A DNA stretch of 64,000 nt from Persicaria tinctoria (Eukaryota; Streptophyta; Magnoliopsida; Caryophyllales; Polygonaceae). The number at the start of each line of letters is the position of its first letter. Position 1 is the first letter of the stretch. The stretch is taken from assembly GCA_037127255.1 (NCBI GenBank), contig JBANSL010000020.1, forward strand, positions 58,229,598 to 58,293,597. Direction: 5' to 3'. The notes under the pieces were generated by a model. It searched no databases. It worked only from the letters and a program-made list of their open reading frames with translations, and had not been told where the DNA came from. Shown one piece after another: positions 9,609-22,094 of this stretch. A program made the position numbers and the translations under genes.

Positions 9609-11539
9609 CGACGGTGTTGTGTTTACTTTTGGGAAGGCAAAGTCGGGATTGGTTGAGAAGCTGTTGTTTCTTGTGTACAGATTGATTGATTTCGATCCAG
9701 TCAATGAAATTAGGTGGACAGCTTTTGCAAAGAACACAATTATCTTATAAAACAACTGTGAGAAATATTATTAATACCTGCAATTTGTAATAATATAATC
9801 ATCCATTATGCATGGTTCATTTTTAATTATATAATTGTAAAGATACACTCAAAACACCAAATATAAAGAATTAAATATGATGAGGTCCACACCTAACCTC
9901 CATTTGCATCCATCGCCGGTCCAATGAACACATATATATGTTAAAATAAAATAGGGAAAAGTTGAGAAAGCCAACCCTTTCATTATCATGAAAATACTTT
10001 TACAAAGTCATATTGGCTTGATGCGTGGGATCGAGGATGTGGGCCTGATTGATGGAGGAATCCTCACGTCAATTGAGCAAAGGAATCAAATTTAGTAATT
10101 GATGAGACAAACTGCTGAATTTGCTCATCATTTGGCTGCACCTCCTGCAATTTGCCTTCATTCATGCTTACTTTCCAATGTATGTGGAACGAATAGCAAT
10201 ACCAAACAAATTTCACATCTTAATTATTTTTGAAAAACATTACATCACACACAACTTTGTGTTCCCAATCTCACAAGTCTCAACCAAAAACATAGATATG
10301 GAAATTGCCATAGATGTATGACTGTTTTGTGTACTGCTTTACTGAAAAACTGAAGGTTCAACACTTCAACCTACTATAAATCAGAGACTCAACTTGGGAA
10401 AAATATTGCTTTTGTTTCTAGTGTCATAAATCATAATACTAGTTTTGTTCACATCATGGTGATTGTCTAAATCAGCATATGCCTATTCATGTGCAACAGC
10501 TCAAGGGAAAAAAAAAGGTTCTACTGTATTTGATTGTTTATGTTAATATATTGATCTCGATTTGCAAAGTGCCATAGGTGCTTTGTCCCCAAAGTGGTAT
10601 CATTATGTCAAATTTAGAAACAAGCATAACTTTTTGTGCATCTCTCCTAATGCCTGCAGCCAGTACTAATCTATGCTTAGGTTTATTCCTTATGGCATCT
10701 ACTTGTTGGTTTGACTGTTGTAATGATCCTCTGTCTTGTCTTTGTTTCATTCAATTAGTACCCCTCTGACATAGGTACTCAAACTACTCATCTAGTCTCC
10801 GATCATGTCATGGAAGAACCACACTCCTTGTATCTATCTGATATCAATACATCATGCATCTATACATGGCAAATTTGATACTAGCTGGCTTCATATGTCG
10901 CGAATTTGCACCCATCTCATGTGAGAATCTAGACTGCCATACATTCTTGAATATGGTCTGATTCTTGAAAATGAGAGAAAAAAAACACACAGATTTTATT
11001 GTTGCTTGGTGTTAGGGACGTGCAAATCATATGATGAATACGACATACAGCCGGCCATACAGGACTGGTCAGTCAGGAAATTATGTTTTACCTCGTAGGA
11101 AATACGAACCAATTCAACTTATTTGTTTTACATGCAGCTCACACCTGCCTGTGCTTGGTGTGTGGTATTGAGGAGGTTGAGCACCACCACCCAATCGAAT
11201 GAATGCAGTGACCGGCTGCGAGTATCTCCTCCACAAAATTTGGTAGAACTATCAGTGGAGGATAAGGAGAAAGAGAGGCTTATAATTCTGTAAACAGCCT
11301 GAAATTAATCAGAAGTCCATAATCTTTTCTAGTGTGAGAAATTGATCATGTATGTCATGTCTATCAACGGACAGTGAATGCTTACCTAAACAATGTAACA
11401 AAATCATGCTTATCGATCGATCTGTAGCATACTAGTTAAAAGTAATGGACTCATGACATGCATACATAATCCATCTAACAAAGTCACAACATGTTACTAA
11501 AATATATATATATGTTGTATTTTGACACACTGACACTAG
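9609..11539. repeat. Intergenic repeat modules between NLR-A and NLR-B
   Basis: No gene is supported. The block is made of modules found again elsewhere: 9760-9900 resembles 31137-31260; 10310-10440 resembles 16290-16435; 10560-10800 resembles 16740-16980 and 29500-30350 without the solo LTR; 11040-11290 resembles 16450-16660, 22260-22350 and 30470-30720; 11330-11520 resembles 30800-30850 plus 31370-31510. The segment 10680-10880 also serves as a paralogous empty site for the solo LTR (29616-30273) and for Copia-2. Confidence 0.6.
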
Positions 11540-11540
11540 G

Positions 11541-11640
11541 TTGAGTTTTGCAATTCGCAAGCTAAGCCGCCACCAGACTGTTGGCTTCAGTCTTCACCAT
11601 GGTGAAATCCACCTACTAGTAGTAGTCTTTGGAACGAATA
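11541..11640 (+). pseudogene. Tetraspanin exon-2 relic 1
   Basis: A short, heavily decayed stretch with the segment ttcaccatggtgaaatcca, which lines up with the GFTKVNS-coding part of the better preserved tetraspanin exon at 61198-61500, and with similar relics at 63850-63965. There is no open frame. It lies just left of the NLR-B 3' flank, the same relative position as the other relics. The homology was judged by eye and is the weakest of the set. Confidence 0.4.
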
Positions 11641-12288
11641 GAAATAACAAACAAAAAGTAGAAAATAAAAGAGGAAGAAAAAACCATGACTTCATTGAAC
11701 AAACTTCATTACTCAGTCAACGAGCAGTTTATGAAGACGAAGTGCAACAATGGCATCAAACGTATGAACGGATGAGTTATGACATGCTTCAAAAACAATC
11801 CATATCACATTGACGAACACCACCCCTGCAGCGCCTTGAGAATCTTATTTTTTGAAATTAAACAACACCAACACACACAAATTATTTCTGTTATGAGTCT
11901 CATAACCAGAAAGACCAGAATGCAAATGATAAATTCACCAAACAAACCAAGCACAAAACTTCTTAAATAATCACAAACTTAATTTATGGACTAAACTGCT
12001 GATGTCGAGTGAGCAATTCCTGAAAACAATGAAACCTCCAAACACGAACATACGACTTTTGAAATGCTTCAGAAGCGGATCTCTCCAAACACTTGATCGA
12101 GAATGACCACCCGCCTGCATCTTCTTTTTGAAACATCGACAACACAGCTTTAAGTTCAGAGTCTCTCAGCCAAATTAATTAAAGAAACTGAAATGCGAAT
12201 GGGCATTTCTGGAAAACCAACAAACTGTATGCATGAAATTAAATTGTAATTTATCGCTTACCGAGTGCCTAAGATCGAGGAAATGTGT
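11641..12288 (-). repeat. NLR 3'-flank repeat module, copy at NLR-B
   Basis: Non-coding block matching the module at 851-1500. It includes the conserved minus-strand GGTAAGC just downstream of the NLR-B stop (about 12256-12262), a probable donor of a 3' UTR intron. Confidence 0.55.
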
Positions 12289-15200
12289 TCAAGAAATGCG
12301 GGAGTCTATTGACTGAGTAGATGGCATGTCCCCAGTCCTCCTGCCTAATTTTTCAGGCGTCTCTTTGAGGGTTGTGATGGATCTTATATATTCCGGAACC
12401 AGAAGTCTAGTCAACTTCGGACACTCTTCAATCCACAGAATTCTGAGACGAGCCATTCCCCCTTCTTCCATTCTCCATTCCTCTAAATTTACCAACCCTC
12501 TCAATCGAAGTACCTCGAGTTGTTGGAAGTCACTACTTATACAAATTAGTTGCGTCCCGAAGTAAGAATCCCAGCCTAAAGTTAGCTCTTTGAGTTTTGG
12601 AAGCTCCCCAAGAACAGTTATAAGACCATCATGTCCTTCAATCTCGCTACGGTATAAAGATAGTCTCACTAGGTTAGGAGGGAACTGAATATTAACAGTT
12701 CCATTTCCATTCCTCACCAGTCGACAATCCAACACTAGCTGCCATAATGTTGTGCAATCCCTCAGTTTCTCGAGGTCGAATTCCACATCCCAACTTGACA
12801 ACCTGGGATTAATAATGAGCTTCAATCGACGAAGACTGTGTTCCCTGATGCCTGGCCACCGATAAAGTGCTTCAATCTCTTCCATTTGTCGTATATCATA
12901 TATTTTCAAGTGGTTTACGGTGGTGCTTAATGCTGGCAGCTCTTCTGTCATCCACTTGCTTGGATCCATGATCGGCTCCCCCCACGTGCTTGTATCCATC
13001 GTCGACCTGCTTGCACCGGTCCACAGCCACTGCAAGTTCTTTGGGCCATTTAATCCCAATCCGTTGGAGGCGTAGCGGTTTTCAGATCTTGGTAAAGTAA
13101 GTCCTCTAAGATTCTCCATGTTGCCTACAAGACCATCGGGCACTTCAACCGAGTGTTTATCATCCCTAGTTGTAAAAATTAAGTACATAAGGTTTCGTAG
13201 GTTCCGAATAGATTCCGGAAGAACATAAATTTTAGAATTTTGGATGCTCAGGTATCTCAGGTGAATGAGTTTTCCAATTTCGTCAGGCAATGCATCATAA
13301 TCGATGTTCCAGATGCACAAAACTCTTAGCAGTTTGAACTTGTTAGGGATTGACTCCAATGACAGTTCCTCACCATCACCCGAATTGAAAAGTGTTCTCA
13401 AATGATCATTCTCATTTGAATAAAGTTCCCTACAAGAATGAACGTAACAAGAAACTGAATTTTGATAAGAAAAATCTCCGAAGCAAAAAGAGCCTAGCTT
13501 TCTCTTTAGCGAAAAAGATTGATATCAATGCATGTTTGTTTTGTTACACCCTTTAATTAAGTGAGTTTTATAAATCCAAATTGTTATAACTAAGACAATT
13601 GCTAAAAGTAACTTGGCTATGAACTAAAGATATTACAACATTAGTAGCCAATTAAAATCAATGATCGTTATGTGGTTCAATTAAAATCATGACCGAAGGT
13701 TCCCAACTCGTATATCTTAAGTATGAAAATTAAGTGTGTTTAATTAAGATGCTATTTTAATCGCACAAGGGTTTACCAAAACAAAATAATAATAATATGG
13801 ACCGGCCATTTTCTTTCCCATGCATATTGGGTTAGGTTTGGTATTACCTTAAACAAATATCGTCTACAATACCTGGAAAAAACACCTCTTCGTCTTGGTT
13901 TCCTTGATCCAAATGTGGAAGAAACCGCCCCAACAAAATGATATTCCTTGGCCTTCTTAATGCAAAACTCTCGCATAAGGTCATGCACCCGAAAATTTTC
14001 AATTTCTCCTTTAATATTTCTAATTGTGACTTGTAGAATGCAACGTCGAGCTAATTCTTCAAGTAACCTCATTGCAATGTCTTCAAGTGTTTCTTGTCCT
14101 ATCTGGAGGTCATTTGTGACAAATCCTTCGGCAATCCACACTCCAATAATGGAGTTAGCAAAAAATTCCCAATCATAAAGAAAGACCGCAAAGTACAACA
14201 AGCATGGTTTCAAATAAGTAGGCAAGTCAAGATAGCTCAACTCCAACATGTCCTCCACAACTCCATAATTGGGCTTTCCCTTTCCTTTGAGAATGTACTC
14301 AACATATGCCTTACTGATCTCCTCCCATTGATACCATTCTTGCTTTGTTCGCAAAATACCTGCCAATGTGACCACTGCAAGAGGTAGCCCTTCACATTTT
14401 CCCAACATCTGTCTACCGAGCGTCTCAAATTCAAAGTTCTTCTCAATTCCTACTCGCCCCTCCATTGCAACCTTGCTAAACAATTCCCACTTTTGGTCCT
14501 CCGCGAGGAGTTTTGGTTTATGAATGATGCATTTGCTATCAGCGTGCAAGGGAACTTCTTCTATTCGAGTTGTGATTATAACTCTACAACCTTTGTTGAA
14601 ACGAGAAAGCATTGGACAAATATCATCCCAAGCGTTTTTCTTCCATATGTCATCAAGTACGATCAAACATGGTTTATTCCTTAAAAAACCATGGAGTTTT
14701 CTCAATAATTTCGTATCACTAGAAGGAATCTTACTACCCTTCTTAACCTCCTTAAATATGCGTTGGAGGATGTCAATGCTATTCCATTGTTGAGATATAG
14801 AAACAAAAGCTTTATGTGGAAATCGATTAATAACTCGGGGATGATTATAAAGTTGGGCAGCTAAAGTGGTTTTACCTGCACCTCCTGTTCCAACAATGCC
14901 AAGGACTCTGAAATCATCTTCTAGATCAACAAGGCGCTTTGCAAGATGGCTAATGTCAGCATCTATCCCCACAACAACTTCATCATCAAGGTGTATGTAG
15001 TTTTCCACATGTGTTTGCCGCGAGGAGCCGCTTGATCCAGTATCCCCGGAAGTTTTTGGTACGATTCCGAATGTATCAAATCTTAACTTGGCCTTTTGTA
15101 TATCTTGTTGGATGGCCTCTATCTCCTTAATCAACACGTGGACCGAGTAAGAATGAGCAGTAAGGCACGCAAACTTCATGAAGAAGCTCTTCCTATTAAT

Positions 15201-15470
15201 CTTAGCCGAAACATCAAGAATATAGGAGTCGATGGCATCCTCAGCACGAAAAGCCAACTCTCGGATGTTCTGAGCGAAATTGCGCAGGTGTCCATCTTGA
15301 TGAGTCAGGTGGGGATTCGCATCTACATCTTGTAGGAGTTGGTGCATGCATTCCAAGTCCCTTTGAAGACTGAGAACGTGGTCTTCAGTGTCATAGAGAT
15401 ACTTGGCCTCTGCAATGAGGGCTGCTCCGATCCACTTGGCAGCACCGGCAGCAGCCGATGCATCAACCAT
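12289..15470 (-). CDS. NLR-B: CC-NB-ARC-LRR immune receptor, intact
   Basis: The only uninterrupted receptor gene here. Exon 1 is 15470-13873 and exon 2 is 13429-12289; the 443-bp intron has AG|GTATTG donor and TAG|GGAAC acceptor, and the join is in frame. The product is 912 aa. Start: the ATG of MVDASAAAG, because the frame upstream to 15590 has no ATG. Motifs: CC with AEDAIDSYI (EDVID type), P-loop GTGGAGKTT, kinase-2 CLIVLDDIW, RNBS-B GCRVIITTR, GLPL in CEGLPLAVV, MHD as VHD in RVHDLMREFC, then LRRs from exon 2 starting ELYSNENDHLRTLF. In the RPP13/RPP8 group such proteins recognise pathogen effectors and trigger defence in the cell. Its C-terminus is shorter than in copies A and C and ends differently (SIDSRIS), through a small internal deletion and lost end similarity. 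Expression is not shown. Confidence 0.93.
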
Positions 15471-16983
15471 CGATGGTGTTAATTTCTTTACTTTTGTGAA
15501 GTCAAAGCCGGGTTTGGTTTTGATCTTGGATACAGGTTGAGCAGTTATTGTTTCTTGTGTAAAGATGGATTGATTTGGATCTCTAGTCAATGAAATTAGT
15601 TTGGACGGCTTTTAGAATAACACATTACCCTGTAAGTGTAAGCCAACTGGCAGCAATATTATTAATGCCTGCAATTTGTCCATAAAAAAAATTATAAATT
15701 TTGGACAGACACTCCAAACATGATGGAATGAGTTTTGAGTTATAGAATATGCTTGAACAAAAAAATATTTATTCTTTAAAAAATCATAGATAGCGACATG
15801 GGGCACGATAATAGCTTACCCATTCGCAAGTACATATGTTGGCCTTTCAAGTTTGCACATCAATGTATAAACTATAAACATGTTGTCGATGTCATCAAAT
15901 GTATGAATGGACGAGTTATGATAAGCTTCCAAAACAGTGCTTATCACTTTGTGAACCACCAGCCCTGCAGGGCTTCCAAAACAGTCCTTCCAAAGCAAGC
16001 ATCAAACTCCTTAAGCAATCACAAACTTGATGTGGAATAAACTGCTGAACTCCAGTGAGCAGTTTCTGAAAACAATTCCACCCTTGCCTCCATGGCTTGA
16101 TGTCTGATGAAGCTCCTCCCCACATAAATTAGTTTTGTACGTTGTAGAGAGAGTCTTGCCACCCCTTGTAATCCATACAATGTGGATTTATTGAAAGCTT
16201 TATTTATGCTTTATTTTACTATGCAAATATGCATCAATAAAAACCAATCCTATGCTGCAGTTTGTGTACTGTTTGATTTCCCCCTCTAGATGTATGACTG
16301 TTTTGTGTACTGCTTTACTGAAAATTGAAGGTGGTCATTGATTGTATATGCAGGGGCTCAAGCTACTTTAAATCATCAGAGACTCAATTTGGGAAAAATA
16401 TTGCTTTTGTTTCTAGTGTCATAAATCATAATACTCCCTTGAACTCCATTCGCCAAAACATGTCAGTCAGGAAATTTTGTTTTAACGCCTAGGAAATACA
16501 AACCAACTTATTTGTTTTAAAGCTCACACCTGCTTGTGCTTGGTGTGTGGTATTGAGGAGGTTGAGCACCACCCGAATGAATGCAGCGACCGGCTGCAAG
16601 CATCCTCCACAAAATGTGGTGGTACTATCAGCGAAGGATAAGGAGAAGGAGAGGCTTAACATTGATCTCGATTGATTTACGTGCAAGGAACAAAAAAAAG
16701 GTTCTATCGATTCTTTATATTAACATTGATCTCGATCGATTTGCAACTTTCCATAGGGGTTGTTCCCATAAGAGGTGTCAAATTTAGAAACAAAGCTTCA
16801 CTTTTTGTGCATATCTCGTGATGCCAGTACTGATCTATGCTCTCTTTATGCCAAGTACTGATCTATGCTTAGGTTTATTCCTTGTGGCTACTGCTTGGTT
16901 TGACTATTGCCTTCCTCTGCCCTGTCTTGCTTGGTTTACTGATCTGGTCTTCAATCATGTTATGGAAGAACCACAATCCTTAT
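15471..16983. other. Upstream region of NLR-B and shared intergenic modules
   Basis: No gene is supported. The first 150 bases should hold the NLR-B promoter and leader. A block near 15900-16080 repeats parts of the NLR 3'-flank module (ccaccagccctgcag). 16290-16435 matches 10310-10440, and 16450-16980 matches 11040-11290 and 10560-10800 in rearranged order. The last bases are the left flank of Copia-2. Confidence 0.5.
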
Positions 16984-17225
16984 TATTGATCAATTCAATC
17001 CATTCAACCAATGTAGAACACACTCAAGAACACTCAGAAGAACAAAAGAGGAATAAACTGAACTCTCAGAATACAGAAATTTTATTACTTTGTAAAAAAC
17101 AGTTTGGGAGATTACAAGAGCTGTGTATTTATAGAGGAAGGGGAACTCGAGGGAGCTGGACATAGCATCCCCTTTTCTGTTACAGCTTCTAACAACCTCT
17201 AACAGCTTATTGAGCTACTTTAACA
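16984..17225 (-). repeat. Copia-2 3' LTR
   Basis: LTR of about 242 bp. Bounds are set by the perfect cttat duplication and by comparison with the 5' LTR. The 3' end reads ...GATCAATA rather than the usual CA. Confidence 0.88.
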
Positions 17226-17232
17226 CTCCCCC

Positions 17233-20200
17233 TCAAGTTGATAGTTTGAAGACATTCACAACTCCCAACTTGGCCAACATTTTCTCACATGTATCTTGAT
17301 TCACTGTCTTAGTGAATATATCAGCTGGTTGCTCTTTGGTGGGTATGTAGCCCAACACAATTTCCTTATTGAGAGCTTTATTCCTTACCACATGACAATC
17401 TCCTTCAATATGCTTTGTCCTCTCATGATAAACTGGGTTTCTAGCAATGTGAAGAGCAGATTAATTGTCACAGTGTAGCCGTACAGGATCCAATTTTACT
17501 CATAAATAAGATAACAAGTTTACCAGCCAAGTTATCTCACAACAAGTCATGGCCATTGCTCTATACTCTGCCTCAGCTGTGGACATAGCTACATAGGATT
17601 GCTTCTTGGTTCTCCATGAGATAAGTGAGTTACCAAGCAATATACAGAACCCAGTTAGAGACTTTCTAGTCATAGGACAACTTTGCCAATCAGAGTCACA
17701 AAATGCCCTTAGCTGTAGCTTAGAGTCTTTAGCTAGTAGCAGTCCTTGTCCTGGAGCCTTTTTCAGGTATCTCAACACATGTTTAGCAGCTTGCCAGTGC
17801 TCCAATTTTGGAGAATGCATGAACCGACTGAGCATCTGTACTGCATAGCATATATCTGGACGAGTGATGGTGAGGTAGATTAGCTTTCCTGCCATCCTTC
17901 TGTATGCAACTTGATCCACTTCTTCCTTGGTTTCATCTAGACTGAGCTTTACTCTAGGATCTAAGGGAGTGGCCACTGGTTTTGCATCTGTCATTCCAGT
18001 TTCTGCTAGCAACTCTAGAGCATACTTCCTTTGATTTAGGAACAAACCTTTCTCATTTCTGTCTATTTCTATGCCCAGAAAGTACCTTAGATCACCTAGC
18101 TCTTTCATTTGGAAGTTCCTGTGAAGATGAGCCTTGAGCTTTCCTATTTCATCTTCATCATTTCCAGCAATAATCATGTCATCTACATATACTAATAGAG
18201 CTGTGACCTTCTTCTCATTCCTTTTTACAAATAGGGAATGATCATATTCTGATTGCACAAATCCTGCTGTAACAACCACTTCAGAAAACTTGGCAAACCA
18301 TTGCCTAGGGGCCTGCTTCAACCCATACAAGGATTTTTGCAGTTTGAACACCAAATCCTGCTTAGCTTGCTGGTTCTGTATCCCATTCTCCCCCTGAACT
18401 GTAGGCTGTAAGGATTTGAGAAAGCTATACTCAGGTGGCAATTCCATGTATACTTCTTCTTCTAGATCACCATGCAAGAATGCATTGGTGACATCCAATT
18501 GAGAGATGAACCACTCCTGTGCAGCTGCAATAGCCAGGAGTGTCCTTACTGAGATCATTTTTGCTACTGGTGCAAATGTCTCAGAGTAGTCAATGCCCTC
18601 CACCTGACTGAATCCACGTGCCACAAGCCTTGCTTTGTGTCTATCAAGGGAGCCATCTACTTTCAGTTTTACTTTGAAGAGCCATTTACAAGTCACAACT
18701 GACTGATGAGCAGGTCTGGGCACCACACTCCAGGTTTCAGTCCTTTCAAGAGCCTCCAGTTCAGTAATCATAGCTTGGCACCACTCTTTGTGTTGTAGAG
18801 CCTCCCTTACAGAAGAAGGTTCAGATAGAGGTGCACTATTGACTATGAAAGTGTTATATGAAGCTGGACAAGTTGAATAAGAGACAAATTTGGACATAGG
18901 GAAAGGAGAGGTGACCTTACTGCAGGAGGCAGACATTGCAGATGGTGGATCATGATGGACTGTACACACATAGTCTTGTAACCAGGAAGGTGGTTTGGTG
19001 GTTCTTGTGGAATGTTTGATAGGTGGAGGAGAGGGTTCTGAAGGTGTAACTGCATCAAAGGTGGGTGGTATAGGTGAAGGAGAGTAGTCATCCAGAGATT
19101 CTGTAGTGGAAGAGGGGTCAAGAGTGGGTAGATCAAGGTCAGGTGGGATGCCAATTGGTGTGAAAGGCCAATCATCCACAATCTCTGGCTGAGTAGAGCT
19201 GGTGGTCTGGTTGCTGGTGTCCAGGCTATGGCTTGGGTTTGTGGCTGCAAAGGGAAAGAAGTCTTCTACAAATGTAACATCTCTACTAATGTGACGTTTT
19301 TGAGTTTGTAGATTGTAAACCTTGTAGCCTTTAAAACCAAAAGGATAGCCAATGAAAACACAAGCTTCAGATCTAGTATCAAATTTCTTATGATTTTGAA
19401 AACTAGTAGACATGTAACATAGACAACCAAATACTTTAAGAGAAAAGTAATCTGGCTTTTGTTTAAAAAGAATTTCATAAGGAGATTTGTTTTTCAACAA
19501 AGGTGTTGGTAATCTGTTTATAAGGTAAGTTGCAGTTAAGATGCAATCATCCCAAAATTTAATGGGCAAAGAAGAGTGAAATCTGAGAGCTCGAGCAGTT
19601 TCTAACACATATCTATGTTTTCTTTCTACTCTACCATTTTGTTGAGGAGTGGCAGTGCATGAGCTCTCATGTATGATGCCCTTAGATGTTAGAAAATCTG
19701 TCAAATCCTTGTTGAAAAACTCAGTGCCTTGATCTGTTCTCAAGGTCTTTACTTTAGTTTCAAATTGGTTTTCCATTTTGAGAAGAAAATCCTTTAGAAC
19801 AGAAGGAGTTTCAGATTTTTGAGAGAGTAAATGTGCCCATACACACCTACTGTTGTCATCTACAATAGTTAGAAAATATTTTTTGCCATTGTAGGTAGGT
19901 GTGTCATAAGGGCCCCATAGATCACAATGCACAAGTTCAAAAATATCTTTAGCATGAGAATTACTTTTGTAGAAGCTATTTCTTGTTTGCTTAGCCAAAG
20001 GACAAACTGAACATGAGATGTCTGAAGATTTATTCATATCATGGGAAATTGAAGATACATGTAACAGTTTGTCAAAAGGGGCATGGCCTAGTCTGAGATG
20101 CCAAAGAGCATTAGAGTCAGACTTACAAGATGATTTAGGCAAAAACATAGGTAATATGGGTGATGTAGCACAGAACTGAGCATGTGATTTCTCAATGGTT

Positions 20201-21703
20201 TGGGATTCTTGAATGAGGGATGGGATCTCTGGTTCAGGCACCAAGTGGTACAGTCCATCTATGTCTCTACCAGCTGCAATGTTCTTCCTCCTTGCTGGGT
20301 CCTGTATGAGGCACATAATGGGTCTGAGATTGATGTGAAAGTTCATGGTGCGTACTAGAGTGGTTAAGGAAACAAGATTGAGTTTAAAATCTGGAATGTA
20401 TAGCACATTGTTCAAGGTTAAAGAGGGTGTTAAGTGCACATTACCAGAGTGAGTAATGTCACTAGTGTGACCATCAGGAAAATGCATCTTTGAGGGAGGT
20501 ATCATAGGGACAACATTGGTTAGACAGTTCAAATCACAAGTCATATGATAGTTTGCACCACTATCTAATAACCAACTTTTTGTAAGAGAAGAAACTACAC
20601 CACAAAAGAGAGTACCTGCTATGACCACATCATGTTGCTTTTCCTGCTGAGCCTGATTCATGATGTTGAGTAAGGACATCATCATTCTTTGCTGGTCTGC
20701 AGAGAGACCTTGCAGTACATTTGAGTCACTTCCCTTCTCAGTCACTGCATTTGCTCTATAGTTTGTGTTGCCTTTCTTGCTCTCACCACTGTTCTTGGTT
20801 GATTGAGGCACTTGAGGCTTGTATTTGCTCTTAGAGTGCCAGCTAGGGTAACCAATAACCTCCCAGCATTTCTCAGAGGGGTGATTTCCTTCACAGTGAA
20901 TGCATTTCTTTTTCTTCCCTTGCTCACCAGCATCTCTCTTGCTGAACATAGCTGTGGCATCAGGAGGTTTGACAGGCACCTCTGGCTGCTTAGAACTTCA
21001 TTCATCTTGAATCAATAGAGAGTGAACATAGCTCACGGTAGGAAGGGGTGAACAAAGGAGAAACTGTCTTCTTGCAGCTTCGTACTTCTCACTCAATCCC
21101 ATAAGAAACTTCATGAGTTTCTCTTCATTTTCAGCAGCTTCAATCCTTATATTGACATTGCACTCACACTTATTACAAGTGCAGCGAATTGGAGGACTCA
21201 ATCCAGACAATTGCTGCCAGGCGCCTTTGAGTTTTGTGAAATACTCGGTGATTCCCAGACTTTTCTGATCATAATCTTGCAATTCCTTTTTTGATCTGAA
21301 ATAGCATTGGACCATTTTTCTGGCCGAAGCTTTCGTGAAGGTCATCCCACATCTGCTTCACTGTATCATACTCATCCAAGGTTGCATAGATGTCTTTGGA
21401 TACTGAATTCAAGATCCAAGAGCAAACCATGTCGTTACACCTGTTCCAGATTGCAGAGTTCTCAGGTGATTCGACAACAGTTCCTTCAACAAAGCCTAGC
21501 TTATTCTTCACCGACATGCCTTTCATCATCGCTTTCTTCCATCTCCGGAAGTTTTCTCCCGTCAATTGGATTGGAGTGAGCGACAGACCTGAGTTTTCGG
21601 AGGGATGGATGAACAATGGATTCTGCAAATCCATGGAGGTGATCATCTCTCCTCGTCGGCGTCGTTCAGTTGAAGAAACTTGATCTTCGTGATTGGCCGC
21701 CAT
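17233..21703 (-). pseudogene. Copia-2 Gag-Pol, broken by one frameshift and three stops
   Basis: Gag starts at the ATG at 21703 (MAANHEDQ). A frameshift lies in an A/G run near 21285-21295, after QKNGPMLFQIKK; the frame then continues through EYFTKLKGAW. A TGA at 20998-21000 stops Gag before the zinc knuckle CIHCEGNHPSEKC. From there to 17500 the frame is open: protease DSGA, integrase with HLRLGH, HCDLWG and TDQGTEF, reverse transcriptase with YVDD, and part of RNase H. Two stops, TGA at 17500-17502 and TAA at 17461-17463 (within HCDN*SA), break RNase H. The frame ends at the TGA at 17233-17235. The element cannot make its own full enzyme set. Confidence 0.9.
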
Positions 21704-21841
21704 TGATGGCTGCAATTGAGCTTAGAGATGGCTCAATTCACAGCCGAATCCGATCTCAACAATCCACAGCGACACACACAAGAATCAACGCGGAAGCTTA
21801 ATCAAAACAGAAAACGAAAATCGATTGATTGATCAACAGAT

Positions 21842-21853
21842 GCTCTGATACCA
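21842..21853 (-). other. Copia-2 primer binding site (tRNA-iMet)
   Basis: Minus-strand TGGTATCAGAGC directly next to the 5' LTR. This supports the LTR boundary at 21854. Confidence 0.92.
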
Positions 21854-22094
21854 TATTGATCAATTCAATCCATTCAACCAATGTAGAACACACTCAAGAA
21901 CACTCAGAAGAACAAAAGAGGAATAAACTGAACTCTCAGAATACAGAAATTTTATTACTTTGTAAAAACAGTTTGGGAGATGACAAGAGCTGTGTATTTA
22001 TAGAGGAAGGGGAACTCGAGGGAGCTGGACACAACATCCCCTTTTCTGTTACAGCTTCTAACAACCTCTAACAGCTTCTTGAGCTGGTTTAACA
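21854..22094 (-). repeat. Copia-2 5' LTR
   Basis: LTR of 241 bp matching 16984-17225, followed by the target duplication cttat. A minus-strand TATAAATACA-like motif (about 21995-22005) may be its TATA box. Confidence 0.9.

Larger units (their letters stand above)
16984..22094 (-). mobile_element. Copia-2: full-length but mutated copia retrotransposon
   Basis: A 5.1-kb element with two LTRs of about 241 bp (5' end TGTTAAA), a perfect target duplication cttat (16979-16983 and 22095-22099), a tRNA-iMet primer site abutting the 5' LTR and a polypurine tract beside the 3' LTR (minus-strand TTGAGGGGGAG, about 17226-17236). The LTRs differ by about six substitutions and one base in an A-run, so this is older than Copia-1. 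It sits in an intergenic module whose uninterrupted version is visible at 10800-10880. Confidence 0.95.

Noticed and set aside
9609..9755. N-terminal extension of NLR-A upstream of MVDASA, and the similar one of NLR-B up to 15590
   Set aside because: The upstream in-frame start codons are not ATG, and the extensions are not conserved between copies, whereas MVDASA is shared by all.
16489..16686. Small open frame on the minus strand that recurs at 30467-30667
   Set aside because: The similarity follows from the duplicated intergenic module; the frame is short, its start and end differ between copies, and there is no known domain.
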